Positions 6,415 through 11,435 of a DNA stretch of 11,435 nt are shown piece after piece. Where the stretch lies: assembly GCA_031283915.1 (NCBI GenBank), contig JAITAY010000226.1, forward strand, positions 1 to 11,435, in the 5' to 3' direction. Position 1 is the stretch's first letter. Each line of letters starts with the position of its first letter. Source of the DNA: Tannerella sp. Its GTDB lineage: Bacteria; Bacteroidota; Bacteroidia; Bacteroidales; Tannerellaceae. Below the pieces are notes generated by a model. It worked only from the letters and a program-made list of their open reading frames with translations. It was not told the origin of the DNA and ran no database searches. A program made the position numbers and the translations under genes.

Positions 6415-6516
6415 GTAATGAACAAGTTGCAACAAAAACTTATTCGGGATAATGACCTGTTTGCTGCCAGTCTCTTTGCTCGTCCAATTAATAAAAAACA
6501 AGCACAAAGGATAAAG

Positions 6517-7146
6517 ATGAATGAAAATAAACGGACTAACAAAACTTTCATATTCACATTCTTATCGATGTTGATAGCAGTAAGTTTATTTAATGCAAAT
6601 GCTCAGGTGGCTGTTTCGGGAGGATTGAAAATGGAAGCAAATATACATCAGTTCTGGCTGTATGATTTGGAAGTCATAAGTGAAATAAAAATGGCTCCCG
6701 GCCTGGGCGGTTTCTTGAACATTGAGTTAAATGACAAATTTGCCATTCAGCCGGAAACAATGTTATCCTTCAGAAATTCGGGAATCAGAGAGGGCAATCG
6801 GAAGGATGATTTCCAACAGTGGGGATTGATCATTCCGGTTTATCTGGTCGGTCGGGAATGTATTGGTAACGGCACGTGGTATTTTGGACTTGGCGTCTAT
6901 ACCGGCCTGGGTTTGAATGCCCGCATGAAAAATGCAAAAACGGCATTGTATAAGGAAATTGAAGGAAAAGTCATCATGAACCGTTGGGATTATGGTATCA
7001 GCGCCATGCTTGGCTATGAGTATAGTAGCGGGATACAGGTTAATGCAGGACTGCAACTTGGATTGAAAGACCAGTTGGATGCCTCTAAAAACGATGCCAG
7101 TGTCATAAATAAAGTTATCACTGTGGGCATGGGCTACCACTTTTGA
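6517..7146 (+). CDS. Outer-membrane beta-barrel protein (porin/PorT-like family)
   Basis: This 209-residue protein is predicted to be exported and inserted in the outer membrane. A signal peptide covers residues 1-30: MNENKRTNKT, then a hydrophobic core FIFTFLSMLIAVSLF, with a cleavage region NANAQ. The mature part alternates aromatic and aliphatic residues in short amphipathic strands with Gly-rich turns, such as WYFGLGVYTGLGLNAR and WDYGISAMLGYEYSSG. It ends VGMGYHF; a C-terminal Phe is the usual outer-membrane assembly signal. This fits the small 8-strand Bacteroidetes barrels (outer membrane protein beta-barrel domain family). I place the start at 6517 rather than at the longer in-frame ATG at 6418, because the signal peptide begins there and AAAGGA lies just upstream. 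No specific substrate can be assigned, and there is no clear operon partner other than the short lipoprotein ORF. Confidence 0.8.
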   Translation: MNENKRTNKTFIFTFLSMLIAVSLFNANAQVAVSGGLKMEANIHQFWLYDLEVISEIKMAPGLGGFLNIELNDKFAIQPETMLSFRNSGIREGNRKDDFQQWGLIIPVYLVGRECIGNGTWYFGLGVYTGLGLNARMKNAKTALYKEIEGKVIMNRWDYGISAMLGYEYSSGIQVNAGLQLGLKDQLDASKNDASVINKVITVGMGYHF

Positions 7147-7633
7147 GCATCAGAAGATGAAAAAACGCCTGTCAGAATTGATTTTTATTTCATTGTTTCT
7201 TACGGCTGTATAGCCTCTATTCTCAAACAAAAATTCTTTTTCACCAACATGCCGATACGGATGCAGTAACTCTGCAACGGGATGGACGAAGCCATGTTTC
7301 GGGTACAGCTCTCCGTCAAAACCATCGATGTTGCGTTCAAGAACGTCCGCTCAGCAAAGCATTTTTGAGCCGCAAAGAAAGACTGTCTTTGCGACTCCTG
7401 CCCTATCTCAAATTTTGAATCCGGGAAATGTAATTGACTAACTGAATAACTGACTCTTTTGGGGAGTGTCTTTTTTTGCTTCTTTACCTGAGTATTGATG
7501 CCGAAGCTCCCGTACTCATTTCGTAACATGCCGGTTTCACCCTTGCCTGCATTATGGCTGCATTCAGGACGGCGGCCATTTTTTTAACGCTCCAAAAAAG
7601 TCAGTAAAATGCGGTTCGCAAGTTTTTTCGATG
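7147..7633. other. Intergenic region without a recognisable gene
   Basis: No convincing gene is visible. A minus-strand open frame (7529-7200) has no family features. On the plus strand a short open stretch (7282-7368, 28 codons, starting MDEAMFRVQL) follows an in-frame stop and could be the tail of a decayed gene, but I do not recognise it. An 8-bp inverted repeat, CGCAAAGA (7371-7378) with TCTTTGCG (7386-7393), lies just after that stop. A terminator-like hairpin follows at 7452-7477. Confidence 0.4.
7452..7477 (+). terminator. Possible rho-independent terminator
   Basis: GACTCTTT (7452-7459) can pair with GGAGTGTC (7463-7470) around a 3-nt loop, with one U-U mismatch and two G-U pairs, followed by seven T residues (7471-7477). 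The stem is weak but the T tract is good. It would end transcription coming from the outer-membrane protein gene, some 300 nt upstream. Confidence 0.4.
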
Positions 7634-7641
7634 TACTTTTG
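7634..7641 (+). promoter_or_regulatory. Candidate -7 promoter element for the secreted hydrolase gene
   Basis: TACTTTTG matches TAnnTTTG exactly. A TTTG -33 box at the expected 19-21 nt is missing; the nearest resemblance is TTCG with a short spacer. The implied start near 7648 gives a 5' untranslated region of about 70 nt to the small ORF at 7720 and 150 nt to the hydrolase. Confidence 0.4.
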
Positions 7642-7719
7642 CCCGTGTTCTGTGGGACAAATCTTTTTATAACAGTCTCACGTTTCGTCAATGATAACTA
7701 TAAGGATAATAAAATAATT

Positions 7720-7809
7720 ATGCGCAAATCAGTTAATTTATTCGCAATGCCGGGCTACTTTGCCGGCGACGGAAGGGTCGAACAGCAAAAACAGGCGAGC
7801 AATGCGTAG
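7720..7809 (+). CDS. Small ORF of 29 codons overlapping the hydrolase start
   Basis: An ATG at 7720, with AAGGA about 10 nt upstream, opens a 29-residue frame that begins MRKSVNLFAMPGYF and stops with TAG at 7807-7809. The stop lies just past the likely start of the hydrolase gene (ATG 7802), so the two overlap by 8 nt in different frames. This geometry would allow translational coupling. The peptide resembles no family I know. It may be an upstream ORF, a remnant of another gene, or chance; the overlap is the only positive evidence besides the ribosome binding site. Confidence 0.3.
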   Translation: MRKSVNLFAMPGYFAGDGRVEQQKQASNA

Positions 7810-9751
7810 AATCGGCAGAATCTTCATGTGGACAGTTCTTTGGGGCGCTGTCTTTTTTGTTGCCCGGGCGCAGGAAAGCGTTTCGGATGTTACGGTTACG
7901 GAAAGCAAGTGGAACGGATATGTCCGCTATGACTTCAAGTTTGAGGAACGGGAAGGCATCCTTGTACTTCCGGAGCAGGCAGCCGTCGGCAAGCCATGGA
8001 TATGGCGTCCGGCGTTCTTCGGTCACGAGCCGCAGGTTGACCTTGCCCTGCTGGAGAAAGGCTGGCATGTGGCCTTTTATGATGTGACAAATTTGTACGG
8101 CAGCCCGCGTGCCGTAGCGCTGGGATACGATTTCTATCGCCTGATGGTGGAGGGTTACGGGCTTTCCGGGCAGACGGTACTGGAAGGATTCAGCCGGGGC
8201 GGACTGTTCGCCTTCAACTGGGCAGCCGCTTTTCCCGACAGAGTGGCATGTATTTATGCAGATGCGCCCGTTTGCGATTTCAAGAGCTGGCCGGCGGCCG
8301 GAGAACCGAATCATCCGTCCGAAACGTGGCAGGACTGCCTGCTCGAATATGGTCTGACGGCGCAGGAAGCTTGGGTATATCCGGGGAATCCGGTGGACAA
8401 CCTTGCTCCTCTGGCGCAGGCCGGGATACCGATCATTGCGGTTTGCGGCGATGCGGACGAGGTCGTTCCCTATCCTCAAAATATGGGACGGGTACGGCAG
8501 CGTTATCCGGCGCTGGGAGGTCATGCGCACGTCATTCTCAAGCCGGGTGTAAAACATCATCCCCACAGTCTGGAGAATCCCGAACCGATCGTTGATTTTC
8601 TTCTGCGTCATACGGTCGCTTACCGGGAAAAGATGGATATTCGCCGCCGCGGAACGCTGTCCAATTGCCGCATCAAGTTCGCACGGGAGAAAAAAGGCCG
8701 GGTGGCGTTCATGGGCGGATCCATTACCGAAATGAACGGCTGGCGCGAAATGGTGTGCCGGGAATTGCAGATGCGTTTTCCCGATACGGAATTTGAGTTT
8801 GTCAATGCCGGCATCAGTTCTACCGGTACTACGCCGGGCGCATTCCGTTTCAGTCGCGACGTGCTGTGCCGCGGCCCCGTTGACTTGCTGTTCGAGGAAG
8901 CGGCTGTGAACGACGAAACCAACGGCTTCGGCGAAGTTGAACAAATTAGGGGGATGGAAGGTATCATCCGGCAGGCGCGCCTCTCCAATCCCAACATGGA
9001 TATTGTGATGCTCCATTTTATTTGGGACAGGATGCTGGAACCTCTGTCACACGGTCTCACGCCGGAAGTGATCCGGAATCATGAACGCGTAGCGGAATAT
9101 TACCGGATACCGTCCATTCATCTGGCGGGGGAAGTATCCCGCCGGATGCAGGATAGCGAGTTTGACTGGGAAACGTTCGGAGGCACACATCCGGCGCCTT
9201 TCGGACATAAAATTTACGCGGCGGCGATCAGTCGCCTCTTCGACGAGATGTGGCATTTCCCGCTGGAGAGCCTGGGCGAAGTCCGTCCGCATGTCCTGCC
9301 GGTGCATCCGTTAGACTCCTGCAGTTATGATAACGGCAGGCTGGTGGACATCCGTCAGGCCAAACTGGGAAAAGGATGGAAATACGTACCCGACTGGCAG
9401 CCGAAACTCAAGGCGGATACGCGGAAAGGGTTCGTTCATGTGCCTGCCCTTGAAGCGCTCACCGCCGGCGCCCAACTCCGTTTCTCCTTTACGGGCAAAA
9501 CCGTTGGTATTTTTCATGTAGCCGGTCCGGATGCGGGCGTCATTGAATACAGCGTGGATGGAAAACCGTTTCAGGAGAAAGACCTTTTTACCGAGTGGAG
9601 TGCGGGGTTGTACATTCCCTGGCTGACGGTGCTGGAAACCTGTCTGGACGACGGACCTCATGAGCTTACGCTCCGCATAGGCAGGAAACGCCATCCCGAT
9701 GGAAAAGGACATGCATGCCAGATTTTTTGTTTTGCAGTCGATGATAAGTAG
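7802..9751 (+). CDS. Secreted two-domain alpha/beta hydrolase - SGNH esterase
   Basis: From the ATG at 7802 the protein has 649 residues and a signal peptide (MRRIGRIFMWTVLWGAVFFVARAQ) ending near residue 24, so it is exported. Domain 1 (about 30-275) is an alpha/beta hydrolase of the prolyl-oligopeptidase/esterase type. Its nucleophile elbow is G129-F-S131-R-G, the acid probably D217 or D219 in CGDADEVVPY, and the His in KHHPH (252-255). Domain 2 (about 295-485) is an SGNH hydrolase with block I GGS307IT, block II NAGISSTGT, block III AVN370D, and block V GGTH463P. The usual block V Asp three residues before the His is Gly. A beta-sandwich (about 505-649) containing FSFTGKTVGIF and YSVDGKPF resembles the jelly roll of carbohydrate esterases. 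It likely removes acyl groups from a polysaccharide or glycoside; this is inference. A longer in-frame ATG at 7760 would bury the signal peptide behind 14 polar residues and was rejected. Confidence 0.8.
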   Translation: MRRIGRIFMWTVLWGAVFFVARAQESVSDVTVTESKWNGYVRYDFKFEEREGILVLPEQAAVGKPWIWRPAFFGHEPQVDLALLEKGWHVAFYDVTNLYGSPRAVALGYDFYRLMVEGYGLSGQTVLEGFSRGGLFAFNWAAAFPDRVACIYADAPVCDFKSWPAAGEPNHPSETWQDCLLEYGLTAQEAWVYPGNPVDNLAPLAQAGIPIIAVCGDADEVVPYPQNMGRVRQRYPALGGHAHVILKPGVKHHPHSLENPEPIVDFLLRHTVAYREKMDIRRRGTLSNCRIKFAREKKGRVAFMGGSITEMNGWREMVCRELQMRFPDTEFEFVNAGISSTGTTPGAFRFSRDVLCRGPVDLLFEEAAVNDETNGFGEVEQIRGMEGIIRQARLSNPNMDIVMLHFIWDRMLEPLSHGLTPEVIRNHERVAEYYRIPSIHLAGEVSRRMQDSEFDWETFGGTHPAPFGHKIYAAAISRLFDEMWHFPLESLGEVRPHVLPVHPLDSCSYDNGRLVDIRQAKLGKGWKYVPDWQPKLKADTRKGFVHVPALEALTAGAQLRFSFTGKTVGIFHVAGPDAGVIEYSVDGKPFQEKDLFTEWSAGLYIPWLTVLETCLDDGPHELTLRIGRKRHPDGKGHACQIFCFAVDDK

Positions 9752-9807
9752 TCAATCCTTATAAATGAATTATTCTATTGGACATCAACAAAATAAACAT
9801 AAAAAAG

Positions 9808-9839
9808 TTTGATGAAATCAACCGATTTTTGTAACTTTG
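9808..9839 (+). promoter_or_regulatory. Insertion-sequence promoter within the left end
   Basis: TTTG (9808-9811, inside the terminal repeat), 20 nt, then TAACTTTG (9832-9839) matches the Bacteroidetes -33/-7 consensus. The start of transcription is expected near 9846, only about 14 nt before the transposase ATG at 9860. Because nothing obvious stops transcription afterwards, it could drive the downstream leucine-rich repeat and phosphoesterase genes. Confidence 0.6.
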
Positions 9840-9859
9840 CGGCAGAAAACCGGAAAATT

Positions 9860-10045
9860 ATGACAGGAAAATTGCCCAGAGATGACCATCGCGAACTTTT
9901 TCGCACCCGCCTGGCGGACTTGATAAATCCGCAGCACGAGCTGACGCTGCTTGCCAACAGAATTGACTGGAAGCACTTTGATGAAGCGTTTAAAAAGCGC
10001 TACACCGAACACAACGGTCGCCCGTCAATGCCGATTTTTGGATAG
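9860..10045 (+). pseudogene. Truncated transposase, N-terminal fragment (DUF772 type)
   Basis: The 61-codon fragment starts MTGKLPRDDHRELF and continues through the segments LADLINPQHELTLLANRIDW, FDEAFKKRY and GRPSMPI. This is the characteristic N terminus of IS5/IS1182-like transposases (DUF772, Pfam PF05598), which position the DDE catalytic domain on DNA ends. The frame then reads FG and stops at TAG 10043. The break coincides with the left CCGATTTTTG direct repeat (10031-10040), at which a small element is inserted. A full-length protein would have several hundred residues including the DDE motif, none of which is present. An in-frame ATG at 9809 gives a longer product but lies upstream of the promoter's transcription start, so 9860 is preferred. 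Confidence 0.75.
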
Positions 10046-10171
10046 TGTCCATATTTGATTGATATAAATTGTAATCGACAGACAATCATAGATATATAAA
10101 CTATTCCCAAAGATTACAAATTAATGATATTCAACACACTATGTTTTTGTGTCAATAGAATATGGACACCA
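10041..10171. mobile_element. MITE-like element with terminal inverted repeats and 10-bp flanking direct repeats
   Basis: GTGTCCATATT (10045-10055) is matched exactly in inverted orientation at 10159-10169, and similarity continues inward (ATTGA on both arms). A second inner pair, near 10063-10076 (AAATTGTAATC) and 10112-10124 (GATTACAAATT), lets the element fold back on itself. The direct repeat CCGATTTTTG stands immediately on both sides (10031-10040 and 10172-10181), as a target-site duplication would. The element carries no ORF. It is therefore best described as a small non-autonomous element inserted in the dead insertion sequence. Caveat: CCGATTTTTG also occurs at 9822-9831 in the left end, so the direct repeats could instead come from a rearrangement of the host element. 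Confidence 0.6.
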
Positions 10172-10271
10172 CCGATTTTTGTGACTGACGTGATTTCATC
10201 AAAAGAATCATTCCGGTCACAAGAATCAGCGTTCGGACAAGTAAGAAATAAATAAAAAGAAAGGTATAATC

Positions 10272-10286
10272 GCTCCGAAACGGAGC
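10272..10286. repeat. 6-bp hairpin followed by A-rich sequence
   Basis: GCTCCG and CGGAGC form a perfect stem around AAA. On the plus strand A7 follows, so it is not a plus-strand terminator. Read on the minus strand the T tract precedes the stem, so it is not a minus-strand terminator either. It lies 31 nt upstream of the leucine-rich repeat ORF, in its putative 5' untranslated region. Role unknown. Confidence 0.35.
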
Positions 10287-10316
10287 AAAAAAATTAAAAA
10301 AACGAGTAATTCAACA

Positions 10317-10715
10317 GTGCAAATAAAATGGAGGGTGTCGTTCTTCGGCACACTTAAGATTAGCGGCGAAGGCGCCATGCCGGATTATGACTATGGCAAG
10401 GAGATTCTTCCCCCCTGGTCTTCACGGCGAGAAAAAATTAAACGGACCGTTATTTCTAAAAAATTGACTTCCATCGGTAGAGAAGCTTTCAACGGATGTG
10501 AAAAACTGGAATCTGTTATCCTCCCCACTTCGGTAACGAGTATTGGGAAGAGCGCTTTCTATAAATGTACCAGCCTGACGTCCGTGATCCTCCCCGGTTC
10601 AGTAACGAGTATCGGGGATTACGCTTTCGAGGGATGTACCCGCCTGACGTCCGTTACCATCCCCGATTCGGTAACGAGTATCGGGAAAGACGCTTTCAAA
10701 AATACAAAGAAATGA
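10317..10715 (+). CDS. Short BspA-like leucine-rich repeat protein
   Basis: This 132-residue protein contains three full and one partial 23-residue repeats of the BspA / LRR_5 type (residues 51-73, 74-96, 97-119 and 120-132), with the pattern TSIGxxAFxxCTxLTSVxIPxSV. At the DNA level this is a 69-bp tandem repeat (from 10467, 10536, 10605 and 10674). Residues 10-45 (GTLKISGEGAMPDYD, PPWSSRREKIKR) match the short domain that often precedes such repeats in Bacteroidales surface proteins. BspA-type proteins are usually exported and mediate binding to host or bacterial surfaces. Here there is no signal peptide. The only plausible start is GTG at 10317, without a clear ribosome binding site, and the frame is open upstream only to 10245. 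It is likely an N-terminally truncated or domesticated gene, or the product of repeat contraction. Its stop overlaps the next ATG (ATGA), implying coupled translation. Confidence 0.7.
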   Translation: MQIKWRVSFFGTLKISGEGAMPDYDYGKEILPPWSSRREKIKRTVISKKLTSIGREAFNGCEKLESVILPTSVTSIGKSAFYKCTSLTSVILPGSVTSIGDYAFEGCTRLTSVTIPDSVTSIGKDAFKNTKK

Positions 10716-11435
10716 AACGAATGAAATGGAACAAATTAATTAGAATGAAGCGATATGTCACGACGGCAATCGTTGCTTTCGGGTGTGCATCTTATTCCGA
10801 TTCACTGTCGGCGCAAGATGGAAAGCAAAACGCAGCATTACCGCGTTTTGCAGTGATTTCCGACACTCATTTTGAGAATAACTGCGGCGAGGGAGCCAAA
10901 GTCAAAGTTCCCAAGGCGCTAAAGCAGCTTTTGAGTAAAACGCCTTTGGTCGATGCCGTTTTTGTAGTCGGCGACCTGACCGACCGCGGAAAACCCGAAG
11001 AATATGACCAGTTGCTGTCGGTTTTCGGCGATACGGACAACGTCCCCAAAGGCGTTGCCGTCTATTATATGATGGGCTTCAACCACGACAAGTCGAGTTC
11101 GAACGGGGTTGAGGTATATCTCGATAAAGTGAAACAGCCATTGCATCAATACATCGAAATCAAGGGCTATCCGTTTATTACCATCAGCGAAGGCGGCAAA
11201 CGTCCCGGCGCTCACAACGGCGAAGCGCTGAAATTCTTATCCGCCAAGCTGGCGGATGCATCCAGGCAATATCCCGGAAAACCGGTTTTTGTCTTTATGC
11301 ATGTTCCGCCGCTGAACACCTGCTACGGTTCGCTCGAGAGCGAAGGATGGGGTACGGACGTGTTTGCGCCCGTGTTGAGTCAATATCCGCAAGTGATTGT
11401 CTTTTCGGGACATTCGCACTTCCCGCTGGGCGACC
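10712..11435 (+). CDS. Secreted metallophosphoesterase (3' end outside the window)
   Basis: The 241 visible residues form a calcineurin-like metallophosphoesterase. In order: motif I SD51TH53, motif II GD88LTD, motif III N124-H125-D, the histidine of motif IV in MH197VPP, and motif V SGH234SH236. These are the ligands of the two-metal centre that hydrolyses phosphate esters. Motif III reads GFNHD, with a Phe between the Gly and Asn of the canonical GNHD/E, an unusual insertion in an otherwise complete site. The N terminus is a signal peptide ending SLSAQ near residue 35; secretion to the periplasm or surface is likely. The ATG at 10712 overlaps the stop of the leucine-rich repeat ORF. A second in-frame ATG at 10745 (MKRYVTTAIV) makes a more compact signal peptide and may be the true start. 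The substrate cannot be told from sequence. The gene continues past 11435. Confidence 0.85.
   Translation, partial: MKRMKWNKLIRMKRYVTTAIVAFGCASYSDSLSAQDGKQNAALPRFAVISDTHFENNCGEGAKVKVPKALKQLLSKTPLVDAVFVVGDLTDRGKPEEYDQLLSVFGDTDNVPKGVAVYYMMGFNHDKSSSNGVEVYLDKVKQPLHQYIEIKGYPFITISEGGKRPGAHNGEALKFLSAKLADASRQYPGKPVFVFMHVPPLNTCYGSLESEGWGTDVFAPVLSQYPQVIVFSGHSHFPLGD

Larger units (their letters stand above)
9808..10203. mobile_element. Decayed insertion sequence with 13-bp terminal inverted repeats
   Basis: TTTGATGAAATCA (9808-9820) is repeated exactly in inverted orientation as TGATTTCATCAAA (10191-10203). Between them are a promoter, the first part of a transposase, a nested small element and a right-end fragment. 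The segment ACCGATTTTTGT next to the left repeat (9821-9832) also appears next to the right repeat (10171-10182), a form typical of element ends. The interior of the transposase gene is missing, so the element cannot move by itself. The exact family is not determined; the transposase start suggests IS5/IS1182-like elements. Confidence 0.6.

Noticed and set aside
7200..7529. Minus-strand open frame of 109 codons
   Set aside because: No recognisable motif or ribosome binding site; the region also contains a hairpin and a terminator-like structure in the other direction.
7733..9016. Minus-strand open frame of 427 codons opposite the secreted hydrolase
   Set aside because: It is a GC-driven shadow; the plus-strand frame has a signal peptide and catalytic motifs of two hydrolase families.
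9772..9780. ATTCTATTG, similar to the inner part of the right arm of the MITE-like element
   Set aside because: Only nine exact bases in AT-rich DNA; it could be chance and does not define a further element end.

Overview
The window looks like chromosomal DNA from a Bacteroidales bacterium (Bacteroides / Parabacteroides / Tannerella type). The evidence is an ilvD-ilvB-ilvN-acyl-ACP thioesterase gene order known from Bacteroides, several promoters of the Bacteroidetes primary sigma factor type (TTTG, 19-20 nt, TAnnTTTG), an outer-membrane barrel protein ending in Phe, Bacteroidales-style signal peptides ending in AQ, and a BspA-like leucine-rich repeat protein. I cannot fix the genus from the sequence alone.

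Layout. Positions 1-48 hold two copies of a 23-bp hairpin-forming tandem repeat. A small glutaredoxin-like gene (181-459, +) converges on a four-gene minus-strand operon (5330 down to 469): ilvD, ilvB, ilvN and an acyl-ACP thioesterase. Upstream of ilvD lies a complete-looking transcription attenuator: a consensus promoter (5534-5564), a 24-codon leader peptide with 9 Ile/Leu/Val codons (5430-5504), and mutually exclusive antiterminator and terminator hairpins (5363-5434). This is the most interesting part of the window. The operon makes the shared Ile/Val enzymes, and the thioesterase plausibly links branched-chain amino acid supply to fatty acid metabolism. ilvC, which follows the thioesterase in Bacteroides, is not here.

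Positions 5565-6267 are AT-rich and non-coding-looking, with a cluster of ACGGT/ACCGT words and a perfect 16-bp stem hairpin. They are followed by a 48-codon lipoprotein remnant or small lipoprotein (6268-6414) and an outer-membrane beta-barrel gene (6517-7146). A 655-nt spacer with a likely terminator and a promoter leads to a 649-residue secreted two-enzyme protein, an alpha/beta hydrolase fused to an SGNH esterase and a beta-sandwich (7802-9751).

Positions 9808-10203 are a decayed insertion sequence: 13-bp terminal inverted repeats, an intact promoter and the first ~59 codons of a DUF772-type transposase. Inside it sits a ~131-bp MITE-like element flanked by 10-bp direct repeats. After this come a short BspA-like leucine-rich repeat ORF without a signal peptide (10317-10715) and, overlapping it by ATGA, a secreted metallophosphoesterase that runs off the window (10712-11435).
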